Assembly: GCF_013149785.1 (NCBI RefSeq)
Contig: NZ_JABEZU010000004.1
Location: forward strand, 415,067 to 479,066
Source: Isoptericola halotolerans
GTDB lineage: Bacteria; Actinomycetota; Actinomycetes; Actinomycetales; Cellulomonadaceae
Reading direction: 5' to 3'
DNA: 64,000 bases
Shown: piece by piece, positions 1-8,544 of the stretch
Layout: the number at the start of each line of letters is the position of its first letter
Numbering within the stretch: the first letter of the stretch is position 1
Made by a program: the position numbers and the translations under genes
Notes under the pieces: model-generated
Told to the model about the DNA's origin: nothing
The model's input: only the letters and a program-made list of their open reading frames with translations
The model's database searches: none

Positions 1-725
1 GACCCGCCGAAGGTGCGCCGCACCAGGGCGTCGATCTCGGGGTCGACGTGCGGTACCAGCTCCGAGACGGGAACGACCCCGCCCTCCGCCCCGGTCCGGG
101 CCGACAACGGCCGGACGGCGTCAGGGGCGATCCAGGGCACGTCCAGGCTGTCCGCCGCCCACCGGGCGGTCAGTGCGTAGTACCCGAGAGCCACCAGGCC
201 GCGAGCGTCGGATGCCGCAGCCTCGGCATCCGTCGGGTCGATGCCGGCGAGGCCCGCGTCGATGCCGAGCCCGGTGACGACCACCCGGTGGCCGTCCACG
301 CGGACGGCGTCGGGGCGCAGCGCGCAGTGGTGCACCCCTCGCTGCCGCGCTGCCTCGAGCGCCGTCGCCGCCTCACCCATGAGGGCTCGGGCCTGCTGGG
401 CGTCGACCAGCCCGCGCGAGACGATCTGCGTCAGGGTCTCGCCGGAGAACGGCTCGGTGATGACGTAGGAACGCTCCCCGGCACCCAGGTCGGTGGCTCC
501 GACGTCGAGGACCCGGCACAGCCGGGCGTCCGCCACGAGGGCGGCGCGACGTGCGGCGTCGAGCGCGGCAGGTGCCTGGGGTCCGTCGACGAACGTCACG
601 CGGACCGGCCGGTCGAGGATCTGGTCGTGGGCTTCCCACGCCTCCGCCGACGCCAGGTCGGTGCTGGCAGGCCGGGTCAGCCGGTAACGATCGACCATGA
701 CGGTCCCGGGCTGGACGGTGCTCAC
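1..725 (-). CDS. Serine/threonine protein kinase-like (pseudokinase) protein, 3' end outside window
   Basis: This gene lies just downstream of MurJ on the same strand and runs off the left edge. The GTG start at 725 has a GGAGG seven bases upstream. The translation begins MSTVQPGTVMVDRYRLTRPA and contains AALDAARRAALVADARLCRVLDVG and a segment around GVHHCALRPDAVRVDG that occupies the place of the kinase catalytic loop but reads HHCALRPDAV, without the HRD triad. By analogy with the kinase-like region attached to mycobacterial MviN (Rv3910) it is probably a non-catalytic kinase fold that binds a phosphorylated partner and controls lipid II export. The pseudokinase call is inference from the degenerate loop and context; only about 241 residues are visible. 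Confidence 0.7.
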   Translation of the reverse strand, partial: MSTVQPGTVMVDRYRLTRPASTDLASAEAWEAHDQILDRPVRVTFVDGPQAPAALDAARRAALVADARLCRVLDVGATDLGAGERSYVITEPFSGETLTQIVSRGLVDAQQARALMGEAATALEAARQRGVHHCALRPDAVRVDGHRVVVTGLGIDAGLAGIDPTDAEAAASDARGLVALGYYALTARWAADSLDVPWIAPDAVRPLSARTGAEGGVVPVSELVPHVDPEIDALVRRTFGG

Positions 726-819
726 CTGGACGCCTCCGTGGGGGTGTGGTGGGGGAGTGGTCTCCGGCCGGACGGGCCGGAGGTCCGTTCCATCGGACCA
801 TGGTAGAGGTCGGCGGCTC

Positions 820-2490
820 TCATGCGCCGCTCCTGCCGACACGCCGCAGGATCGGCGCGAGCGCGTCGTCGAGCTCGCGCACACGCAGCAGCTTCAGCAC
901 ACCCAGGTAGGCGACGGCCATGACGAGACCGGCGGCGGCGGTGACCAGCACGGCGTGCGGCCACGAGGACGACGCCGAGCCGTCCAGGAGGCGGACGACC
1001 AGCCAGCCGAGCCCCCCGGCGACGGCGGCTCCCAGGGCGGCCCGGACGTAGAGCCGCAGGACGCGCCGCCCGTCCATGCCGTGCAGCTTGCGGCTCATGC
1101 CACGCACGCGCAGCAGCAGCGAGATCCAGGTCGACAGGGCGAACGCGCCCCCGGCGGCGACGGCCCACGCGGTGACGGGCAGCGTCATCGAGGCCACCCA
1201 CAGCGCGGCGACGAGCGACGCCGTGGCGATGACCTGGATGACGAACACGCTCCGACCGTCCTCGAAGGCGAAGTACATGCGGCGCACCAGGACGGTCGCT
1301 CCCAGCGCGATCGCACCGAAGGCCATCGCCTGCAGCACGGGTGCCACGGCCTCCACCTGGGGCGCTGACGCCGACGGGAGCAGGGCCTTCGTGAGGGGGA
1401 ACGCGAGCACGGCGAGCGCCGTCGCGGAGAAGACGGAGAACACGCCGGCGGAGCGGAGCCCCAGGGACATGTCGCGACGTACGCCGGGCAGGTCTCCCGC
1501 TGTGACGGCGGCGCTCATCCGGGGGAACAGGACCGTGACGATGGAGACGACCACGATCGAGTGCGGCAGCAGGTAGATCGTCATGGCGTTCGTGTAGGCG
1601 GCGTTGCCGGGGGCGACGTCGCCGGCCTGGACGGCGGCCTGGCCGGCCGCGCCGACGATGTTCGTCAGGTAGACGACACCGAGCTGTTCCAGCACGACGG
1701 CGCCCAGGGTCCAACCGACGACCTTGCCCGCCGACCGCAGGCCGATCCCGCGCAGCCCGAGCCGGAAGCCCCACCGGAACCCTGCCTTGCGCAGGGCGGG
1801 GACGAGGATGAGCGCCTGGGCGGCGATGCCAAGGGTCGCGGTGCCGGCCAGCAGGACCGTCTGCAGGGTGGTCCACCCGCCGATGTCGTTGATGCCGTCG
1901 GCAGGCGCGTCGCCGAACAGCAGCAGGAAGGCACCGAACCCGAGGAGAGACACGACGTTGTTGGCCACCGGTGCCCAGCCGTAGGCCGCGAACCGACCGT
2001 GGGCGCTGAGGACCTGGCCCAGGAGCGTGTAGAGACCGTAGAAGAAGAGCTGGGGGAGGCACCAGTAGGCGAAGACGACGGCGAGCTGGCGTGCTTCGGG
2101 CGTCCAGCTGTCGCTGAGCGTCATGATGTGGACGACCACGGGCGCAGCGGCCACGAGGACGATCGTGCCCGACAGCAGGCCGAGCCCCGAGATCGTGAGG
2201 AGCTTGTCGAGACGCTCACGGGCGTTGGGCGCCTGCATGGACTTCATGATCTGCGGCACGAGCACGGCCTGGAGGAACCCGGCCGAGATCAGCGCGAACA
2301 GCATGTTCGGCAGCTTGTTGGCGATGTCGAAGGCGTTGGCGGCGGTGCCGACCGTCCCCACGCATGCCACCAGCAGCATGGTGCGCACCAGACCCGACGC
2401 GCGTGACGCCGTCGTGCCCAGGGACATGGCGAGGGACCCGCGTCCCAGACTGGCCTTGCGTACCCCGCGCTCGGGGTGGTCGGCGGTCAT
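820..2490 (-). CDS. murJ: MurJ lipid II flippase
   Basis: A polytopic membrane protein of 556 residues of the MviN/MurJ (MOP exporter) family. MurJ moves lipid-linked peptidoglycan precursor across the cytoplasmic membrane. The N-terminus carries the family signature NKLPNMLFALISAGFLQAV after a short cytosolic tail, followed by about 14 hydrophobic segments; the C-terminal segment ends in a basic tail. The ATG at 2490 is chosen because it overlaps the stop of the upstream DUF6049 gene as ATGA, so the two are translationally coupled; a longer upstream reading frame is not needed. Downstream lies the pseudokinase gene. The order NUDIX-DUF6049-MurJ-kinase-like matches the Rv3908-Rv3910 region of mycobacteria. 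Confidence 0.93.
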   Translation of the reverse strand: MTADHPERGVRKASLGRGSLAMSLGTTASRASGLVRTMLLVACVGTVGTAANAFDIANKLPNMLFALISAGFLQAVLVPQIMKSMQAPNARERLDKLLTISGLGLLSGTIVLVAAAPVVVHIMTLSDSWTPEARQLAVVFAYWCLPQLFFYGLYTLLGQVLSAHGRFAAYGWAPVANNVVSLLGFGAFLLLFGDAPADGINDIGGWTTLQTVLLAGTATLGIAAQALILVPALRKAGFRWGFRLGLRGIGLRSAGKVVGWTLGAVVLEQLGVVYLTNIVGAAGQAAVQAGDVAPGNAAYTNAMTIYLLPHSIVVVSIVTVLFPRMSAAVTAGDLPGVRRDMSLGLRSAGVFSVFSATALAVLAFPLTKALLPSASAPQVEAVAPVLQAMAFGAIALGATVLVRRMYFAFEDGRSVFVIQVIATASLVAALWVASMTLPVTAWAVAAGGAFALSTWISLLLRVRGMSRKLHGMDGRRVLRLYVRAALGAAVAGGLGWLVVRLLDGSASSSWPHAVLVTAAAGLVMAVAYLGVLKLLRVRELDDALAPILRRVGRSGA

Positions 2491-4598
2491 GCCTGGGGAT
2501 CCTCCGGTGTGGACGGTGTCGGGCGGTAGGCGGGTGTCTCCTGCGTGGCGGCGCTCTGTGCGTCCTCGGCGGTGGTGCGGCTGTCCGAGCGGCCCCGTCG
2601 GACCGTACGCCAGATCCCGGCCACGAACAGCAGCCCCACCCCGACGGCCATGACCGAGGTCCCGACCGTCTCCCACCCGGCGCGGACCTGGACGGCGAAC
2701 TCGGTCGGTGCGGTGACCGCGGCGCCGCTCGGCGCGATCACCTGCACCGCGAGGTTCACGTCACCGGAGCCGATCGCGCGGACCCTGACCTCGGCGTCCC
2801 GCGACTCGCCGGCGGGCACGACGATGGTGGGGGACGTCTCGACGACGAGGCGGGGGTCGTCCGGCTGCAGGGTGACCGTGACGGTGGCGTCCGTCGGCAG
2901 GTCGTTGCGCACGCGGACGGGCAGGTTCCCGGTGTCGCTGATGAGGAGGACGTCGGCGCGGCCGACCACCCGGATCCCCGAGCGGAGCTGGTCGGCGTTC
3001 GCCTGGGCGAGGTCGGCCGCGGACTCGCGACCCTCCCGGTCGGAGCGGTAGGCCACGGCCAGCGGGGCGACCAGGTCGCGGTCGACGCTGCCGGCGAGCT
3101 CTCGCGGGTCGGTGGCCACCGTGGCGAACGCCATGACGTCGTCGAGGTCGTCGACCAGGCTCTGGACCGCTCGGGGCCGCAGCTCGGCGTCGTCGACCAC
3201 GCGGGCGTCCACGTCCGCGCGCGGCGCGTCCGACGGCGGCTGGTCGAGGACCTCCGTGAACGGGACGGGGTCCACCCACTCCTGACCGGAGAGGGCGGAG
3301 GTGATCGCCTGGTAGGCGTCCACGTCCGGGGCCCAGCCTCGTGGCATGGCGGCCACGACCGTGAGCGGGGTGCCCAGGTCGGCCGCGGAGGTGGCGAGCA
3401 CGGCGGTGTCCGCCAGCAGCCGTTGGACGGCTGTGGTCGTCGCGGACGGACCGCCCGGTGACGTGGCCGCCGCCAGGGCCTCGCTCAGCGCCGCGTCGGC
3501 GACCACGACGGAGACGTCCCCGGAGGAGGTGGCCACCGTGTCGGTGGCCGACGCCCGGATGCCGGCATCGGGCTGGAGGCCGTCGGTGACCAGGACGTGC
3601 TGGGCCCCGGTGGAGCGCGAGGCAGCGAGCGTCTCGAGGTCCGCGGTTCCCTGGGGCCAGGCGATCGGCGGGCCCCAGGCGTCCGGGGCGGACCACGAGG
3701 TGGGCAGCAGGCCGCTCGGGTCGGTCACCGCCCGCAGCCCGCTGGGTTGCACGCCGGCGTGGGCGAGGGCCGCGAGGTCGGTGTCGTACGGGGGCAGGGT
3801 GACGACGTCCGCGACGCCGGGGCGTTGGAGCCGGGCGGCCCAGGAGCCGAGCTCGCCGTCGCCGGAGGCGGCGGCCGCCGCGACGACCGCCGGATCCACG
3901 GCGAGCGAGAGCCCTGCCTCGCTCGCGGCGGCGAGAAGCCGTGCGTCGGCACCGCCTTCCGCGACGCGGTCGAACAGGGCTGCGACCTGCTCCTCGGGTG
4001 CGGCCGGGTCCAGCGGCGGTCCCGTCACGGGGGCGACCACCGCGAGGGACAGCGGCGCCGGAGAGCTGCGGCCCGAACGCTCCGTGCCTCCGTCGGGGTC
4101 GTAGAGCAGGAACGAGTGCAGGACGTCGACGGGTGCGCCGTCGTCCAGGACCTCGACCGAGAGCTGGCGCGGGCCCCACGCCGCGTCGTCGCCGAGCTGG
4201 AGGGTCGAGATCCCCAGCTCGAACGTGACGTCGGTGGAACCACCGTCGGGGACGTCGTCGACGGGCAGGCTGAGCTGGCGCGCCGCGGTCCGTGTCGACG
4301 TGCCCTCGGCCCAGCTGGTCACCCCGGCGCGCGTCGAGACCTCCCGCCATCCGACGCCCAGGTCGGCGCGGAGCCCGCTCAGGTCGCTGCCGGAGTCGTT
4401 GGTGATGCGGACGGTGATGTCCTGGGTGCTGCCCGGCCCGACGACGGTCGGGGACATGTCGACGAGCTCGACCGTGACGCCGTCGTGCGCCGCGGCGATC
4501 GGCGCGGGGGCCGTCGTGAGGATGCCCGCGAGCACGAGGGTGGACACGACGAGGGCGAGGGCGCGGGGCAGGAGCGCCGCTGCACGGGGGAAGGTCAC
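2487..4598 (-). CDS. DUF6049 family secreted/membrane-anchored protein
   Basis: A 703-residue envelope protein in the murJ operon. Residues 1-37 form a signal peptide (basic start, hydrophobic run, APIAAAHDG cleavage region). The body contains beta-rich, Ig-like stretches near both ends, for example DITVRITNDSGSDLSGL and VRVRNDLPTDATVTVTLQP. A single transmembrane helix at about 645-664 (MAVGVGLLFVAGIW) precedes a basic cytosolic tail. The family occupies this position next to MurJ in many actinobacteria (Rv3909-like); its biochemical role is not known. The GTG start has GAGGG upstream; the stop overlaps the murJ start by four bases. A role in assisting lipid II export or wall assembly is inferred only from the context. 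Confidence 0.85.
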   Translation of the reverse strand: MTFPRAAALLPRALALVVSTLVLAGILTTAPAPIAAAHDGVTVELVDMSPTVVGPGSTQDITVRITNDSGSDLSGLRADLGVGWREVSTRAGVTSWAEGTSTRTAARQLSLPVDDVPDGGSTDVTFELGISTLQLGDDAAWGPRQLSVEVLDDGAPVDVLHSFLLYDPDGGTERSGRSSPAPLSLAVVAPVTGPPLDPAAPEEQVAALFDRVAEGGADARLLAAASEAGLSLAVDPAVVAAAAASGDGELGSWAARLQRPGVADVVTLPPYDTDLAALAHAGVQPSGLRAVTDPSGLLPTSWSAPDAWGPPIAWPQGTADLETLAASRSTGAQHVLVTDGLQPDAGIRASATDTVATSSGDVSVVVADAALSEALAAATSPGGPSATTTAVQRLLADTAVLATSAADLGTPLTVVAAMPRGWAPDVDAYQAITSALSGQEWVDPVPFTEVLDQPPSDAPRADVDARVVDDAELRPRAVQSLVDDLDDVMAFATVATDPRELAGSVDRDLVAPLAVAYRSDREGRESAADLAQANADQLRSGIRVVGRADVLLISDTGNLPVRVRNDLPTDATVTVTLQPDDPRLVVETSPTIVVPAGESRDAEVRVRAIGSGDVNLAVQVIAPSGAAVTAPTEFAVQVRAGWETVGTSVMAVGVGLLFVAGIWRTVRRGRSDSRTTAEDAQSAATQETPAYRPTPSTPEDPQA

Positions 4599-4608
4599 GC
4601 GGTGGCCC

Positions 4609-5217
4609 TCACTCGACGAGCTCGGGGCGGTGGGAGAGCGTCTGGATCGCCGTGAGGGCGAGGCGCTGCTCGTTCGGGTAGGCGAGACGCTCCGGGAGCT
4701 CGTCGAGCTGCACCCAGCACGCGTCCTCGGCCTCGCCGTCCGGGTCGCCGGCCGCCGAGATCACCCCGCCCTCGGAGCGCAGCAGGAAGTGGTGGACGAC
4801 CTTGTGGACGCGACGGTCCTCCCCGCTGAACCAGTAGTCGATCATGCCGAGGGTGCCTCGGACGGTGCCGACGATCCCCGTCTCCTCGCGGATCTCGCGC
4901 ACGGCCGCCTCCTCCGGCGTCTCGACGCCCTCGAGGTGTCCTTTCGGCAGGCACATCTCCAGGCGTCCGGCACGGTTGCGACGCAGGATCACGGCGGCCC
5001 GGTGCCCGGAGGGGTGTCGTTCGACGACGAGGCCACCGGCCGAGGTCTCGTCCACGACGGGCAGGTGGCCGGACTGGACGGGTCCCGCCCCGGGCGTGGC
5101 CTGGCTGCCGTGCAGGCGCGCAGGGTCGACCCGCAAGGGGTGCCCGCCGGGCGGGACGGGCACCGGGACGGACGGGCGCCCGTCGGGAGCGCCAGGCGCC
5201 GGTGCCGCAGAAGACAT
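4609..5217 (-). CDS. NUDIX hydrolase
   Basis: A 202-residue NUDIX-fold pyrophosphohydrolase. The Nudix box lies at about residues 93-115 (GHLEGVETPEEAAVREIREE, then TGI), with all metal-binding glutamates present, so it is probably active. The N-terminal 50 residues are proline/glycine rich and low complexity. Two ATG codons are six bases apart. A TAGGGT -10-like hexamer ends exactly six bases before the second ATG (5217), suggesting a leaderless transcript starting there; the first ATG (5223) remains possible. It is first in the murJ operon and divergent from the CCA-adding enzyme. Rv3908 is the positional counterpart in M. tuberculosis. The substrate cannot be told from sequence. Confidence 0.88.
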   Translation of the reverse strand: MSSAAPAPGAPDGRPSVPVPVPPGGHPLRVDPARLHGSQATPGAGPVQSGHLPVVDETSAGGLVVERHPSGHRAAVILRRNRAGRLEMCLPKGHLEGVETPEEAAVREIREETGIVGTVRGTLGMIDYWFSGEDRRVHKVVHHFLLRSEGGVISAAGDPDGEAEDACWVQLDELPERLAYPNEQRLALTAIQTLSHRPELVE

Positions 5218-5224
5218 GGCCATA

Positions 5225-5334
5225 CCCTACCGAGTTCGCCGGGGCACCCCGACGTCCCGGCGGGTCGGGCCGCGCTCCGGGCGACCTCACCGGGGCCCGG
5301 CGAGGTCGGTGACGCAATCCGGACAATTGGTCCG
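5225..5334. promoter_or_regulatory. Divergent promoter region between NUDIX/murJ operon and cca
   Basis: Reading the minus strand, TAGGGT at 5225-5230 sits six bases before an ATG, as expected of a leaderless promoter for the NUDIX-DUF6049-murJ operon. At 5320-5334 there is a near-perfect palindrome CGGACAATTGGTCCG (one mismatched pair), a possible operator. No strong -35 box is evident. Confidence 0.4.
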
Positions 5335-5394
5335 CTCCGCACGGTGATGCGGAACCGACGCGCGCGGGTCGGCGATCTGGGAGGATGGGACGTC

Positions 5395-6867
5395 GTGTCG
5401 ACCCCCGCGAATCCTGCTCCCGCCCAGCTCCTGCGCCGGGCCCTGAGCGTGCTGACCCAGATGGCCCCTGCCGCCGTCGAGCTCGGCGAGATCTTTGCCG
5501 CCGCCGGGCACGAGCTGGCCCTCGTGGGCGGGCCGGTCCGGGACGCGTTCCTGGGCCGCGCGAGCGCCGACCTGGACTTCGCGACGTCCGCCTCGCCGGA
5601 CGAGACGCAACGGATCCTCGCGCGCTGGGGCGACGCCCACTGGGACATCGGCAAGGAGTTCGGGACCATCGGTGCGCGCCGCCACGGCCGGGACGGAGCC
5701 GACGACGTGGTCGTGGAGGTGACGACGTACCGCACGGACGAGTACGACCCCGCCTCGCGCAAGCCGGTCGTGGCGTTCGGCGACTCGCTCGACGGGGACC
5801 TCTCCCGGCGTGACCTCACCGTCAACGCGATGGCGGTGCGGCTGCCCGACCTCACCTTCGTCGACCCGTTCGGCGGCCTGACCGACCTCGCCGCGAAGGT
5901 GCTCCGCACCCCGATCGCCCCCGAGCGGTCGTTCGACGACGACCCGCTGCGGATGCTCCGCGTCGCCCGGTTCGCCGCCCAGCTCGAGTTCGACGTCGAG
6001 CCGGCGACCCGGGCGGCGATCGTGGACATGGCGCCCCGGCTCGACATCGTCTCGGCCGAGCGAGTCCAGGCCGAGCTGGTCAAGCTGCTGTGCTCGCGGG
6101 CGCCTCGCGCCGGGCTCGAGGTGCTGGTGCAGACCGGCATGGCCGAGCACGTGCTGCCCGAGCTGCCCGCGCTGCGCCTGGAGATCGACGAGCACCACCG
6201 GCACAAGGACGTCTACGAGCACTCGCTGATCGTGCTCGACCAGGCCATCGCCCAGGAGACCGGGCCGAACGGCGCGGTCCCGGCGCCGGACCTCGTGCTC
6301 CGGCTGGCGGCGCTGCTGCACGACATCGGCAAGCCCCCGACACGTCGTTTCGAGCCGGGTGGCGGAGTCAGCTTCCACCACCATGAGGTCGTCGGCGCCA
6401 AGATGGTGGCCAAGCGTCTGCGTGCCCTGAAGTTCGAGAAGCAGGTCGTCAAGGACGTCGCCCGGCTCGTCGAGCTGCACCTGCGCTTCCACGGCTACGG
6501 CGACGGCTCCTGGTCGGACTCCGCGGTCCGCCGCTACGTGACCGACGCCGGGCCGCTGCTCGAGCGGCTGCACCGGCTCACCCGCGCCGACTGCACGACC
6601 CGGAACCGGCGCAAGGCCAAGCGTCTCGCCGACGCCTACACCGACCTCGAGGAGCGGATCGCGCGCCTGCGTGAGCAGGAGGAGATCGACTCGATCCGTC
6701 CCGACCTGGACGGCAAGCAGATCATGGCGATCCTGGGCATCCCGCCGGGACGCGACGTCGGCGCGGCCTACCAGCACCTGCTCGCGCTGCGCATGGAGCA
6801 CGGCCCGCTCGGCGAGGAGCGCGCCACGGCGGAGCTGAGGTCCTGGTGGGAGGCCCGTCAGGACTGA
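5395..6867 (+). CDS. cca: CCA tRNA nucleotidyltransferase
   Basis: A 490-residue class II CCA-adding enzyme that builds or repairs the 3'-CCA of tRNAs. The nucleotidyltransferase head shows GGPVRDAFLGR at residues 45-55 and the metal-binding DLD at 59-61. A C-terminal HD domain has HDIGKPPTR starting at residue 309 and downstream histidines in the HHHEVVGAKM region. The GTG start (VSTPANPAPAQLL) is chosen because of GGGAGG upstream and because the head domain would otherwise follow unrelated sequence. Length and layout match actinobacterial enzymes (PcnA/Rv3907c type). It is transcribed away from the NUDIX-murJ operon and converges with an MFS gene across a shared terminator. Confidence 0.95.
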   Translation: MSTPANPAPAQLLRRALSVLTQMAPAAVELGEIFAAAGHELALVGGPVRDAFLGRASADLDFATSASPDETQRILARWGDAHWDIGKEFGTIGARRHGRDGADDVVVEVTTYRTDEYDPASRKPVVAFGDSLDGDLSRRDLTVNAMAVRLPDLTFVDPFGGLTDLAAKVLRTPIAPERSFDDDPLRMLRVARFAAQLEFDVEPATRAAIVDMAPRLDIVSAERVQAELVKLLCSRAPRAGLEVLVQTGMAEHVLPELPALRLEIDEHHRHKDVYEHSLIVLDQAIAQETGPNGAVPAPDLVLRLAALLHDIGKPPTRRFEPGGGVSFHHHEVVGAKMVAKRLRALKFEKQVVKDVARLVELHLRFHGYGDGSWSDSAVRRYVTDAGPLLERLHRLTRADCTTRNRRKAKRLADAYTDLEERIARLREQEEIDSIRPDLDGKQIMAILGIPPGRDVGAAYQHLLALRMEHGPLGEERATAELRSWWEARQD

Positions 6868-6878
6868 ACGGGCCTCCC
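6848..6878. terminator. Bidirectional hairpin terminator between cca and MFS gene
   Basis: Perfect 11-bp arms GGGAGGCCCGT and ACGGGCCTCCC with a nine-base loop, overlapping the last codons of cca. It lies between two convergent genes and lacks a long T-run, as is common in high-GC actinobacteria. Confidence 0.7.
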
Positions 6879-6910
6879 CAGAGGTTCCGGCGCCGGGCCG
6901 TACGCCCGGC

Positions 6911-8383
6911 TCAGTGCGTGGCCGGGGCCGCCGGGGTCTCCGACTTGCGCAGCCGCGTGGCCAGCACCAGCGCCGCGACGACGACGACGGCCGCCACCGT
7001 GAAGGCGAGCTGTGCGCCTCCGGCGGTGGCTTCCGCCTCGGAGGCACCGCCGTCGACCAGCGTCACCTTGCGCAGCGTCAGCAGCGCCACGAACAGCGCG
7101 GTGCCGGCCGCCCCGGCGAGCTGCTGCACGGTCGTGATCGCCGCCGAGCCGTGGGAGTACAGCGTGGGCTTCAGACCACCGAGGGCCGAGGTGAACGTCG
7201 GCGTGAAGATGAACGCCAGGCCGAGGCTGAGCACGAGGTGGCCCGCGACGACGAGCCACAGGGGCGACGTCGGCGCGAGGCTCGCGAACAGCAGCATCGC
7301 GACACCGACGGCGGCGACGCCGGGGATCGCGAGCGGTCGGGGGCCCACACGGTCGTAGAGCCGACCGACGACCGGGCCGAGCAGACCCATGAGGAGGCCG
7401 CCGGGCAGCATCAGCAGGCCCGCGGTGAGCGCGTCCAGCCCCATCGCCCGCTGGAGGACCAGCGGGAGCCCGATGATCATGCCGAACATCGCGATCATGC
7501 TGACGGCCATGACCGCCAGCCCGATCGTGAAGCCCTGGGCGCGGAAGACACGCAGGTCGAGCAGCGCCGCGTCGGTGCGCTGCAGCACGATCTGACGCCA
7601 CACGAACAGGCCCAGGATCATCGACCCCGCGACCAGGGGGACGGCGGGAGAGACCGCCATGGCGTGCTGCGCAGCCTCACCGAGGGCCGACAGCCCGTAG
7701 ACCAGGCCGCCGAAGGCGCCGGCCGCGAGCACCACGGACAGCGGGTCGAGGCGGGTCCGTGCGCGGTTCGCGACGTCCCGGACGAGCAGCGCCCCGAGCA
7801 GCAGCGACAGCGCCGAGATCGGCAGCACCACCCAGAACACCTCGCGCCAGCCCAGCGAGGTGACGACGGCGCCGGAGACTGTCGGACCGAGCGCGGGCGC
7901 GACGGCGATCACGAGGGAGACGTTGCCCATCACCCGGCCGCGGCGGTGGGGCGGCACCGTGCTCATGACCGTCGTCATGAGCAGCGGCATCATGATCGCG
8001 GTGCCCGTGGCCTGGACCACGCGGGCGGCGACGAGCAGCCCGAAGACGGGTGCGATCGCCGCGAGGAAGGTCCCCGCGGTGAACAGGGACATCGCGAGGA
8101 TGAACGCTCCGCGGGTGCCGAGGCGTTGCAGGAGCCAACCGGTGGTGGGGATGACCACGGCCATCGTCAGCAGGAAGCCGGTGGTCAGCCACTGGCCGGA
8201 CGACTCCGTGATGCCGAACTCGTCCATGACGGCCGGGAGCGCGACGCCCATCGTGGTCTCGTTGAGGATGACGACGAACGCGGAGACCAGCAGCAGCGCG
8301 ATGACCCGCACGTGCTCGCGCGGCAGGCGGTCCTCCTGCGGTGCGACGGGCCCGGGCGGAACCTCGGTGGTGCGTGCAGACAT
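6911..8383 (-). CDS. MFS multidrug transporter, DHA2/EmrB-QacA family
   Basis: A 490-residue inner-membrane antiporter. The first helices carry ILNETTMGVALPAVMDEFG and FLLTMAVVIPTTGWLLQRLG, typical of the DHA2 (14-helix) drug:proton family; MGNVSLVIAVAPALGPTVSG resembles motif C of exporters. The start ATG has GAGGGGA at a good distance. It ends at the terminator shared with cca and lies downstream of the LOV phosphatase gene with about 160 bases between, so it may be a separate unit. The substrate is unknown; no regulator is adjacent. Confidence 0.88.
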   Translation of the reverse strand: MSARTTEVPPGPVAPQEDRLPREHVRVIALLLVSAFVVILNETTMGVALPAVMDEFGITESSGQWLTTGFLLTMAVVIPTTGWLLQRLGTRGAFILAMSLFTAGTFLAAIAPVFGLLVAARVVQATGTAIMMPLLMTTVMSTVPPHRRGRVMGNVSLVIAVAPALGPTVSGAVVTSLGWREVFWVVLPISALSLLLGALLVRDVANRARTRLDPLSVVLAAGAFGGLVYGLSALGEAAQHAMAVSPAVPLVAGSMILGLFVWRQIVLQRTDAALLDLRVFRAQGFTIGLAVMAVSMIAMFGMIIGLPLVLQRAMGLDALTAGLLMLPGGLLMGLLGPVVGRLYDRVGPRPLAIPGVAAVGVAMLLFASLAPTSPLWLVVAGHLVLSLGLAFIFTPTFTSALGGLKPTLYSHGSAAITTVQQLAGAAGTALFVALLTLRKVTLVDGGASEAEATAGGAQLAFTVAAVVVVAALVLATRLRKSETPAAPATH

Positions 8384-8544
8384 GTGTCCCCTCGGGCTCG
8401 GCGGATGTGGTGACCGCGGGCGACGCTGCGCACGGACTGACCTGTCAGGTCAAGGCGTCACCAGCGTGCGATATTCCGTGCGAGGGTGCGACTGATTTTC
8501 CGCTGCGGACTCATCGGTCCGCGCCAGGAGCGGTTCGGCCGCTG

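Noticed and set aside
4225..5394. Long plus-strand frame upstream of cca
   Set aside because: It is antisense to DUF6049 and NUDIX genes and in frame with cca only by chance; cca homology and a ribosome site begin at 5395.
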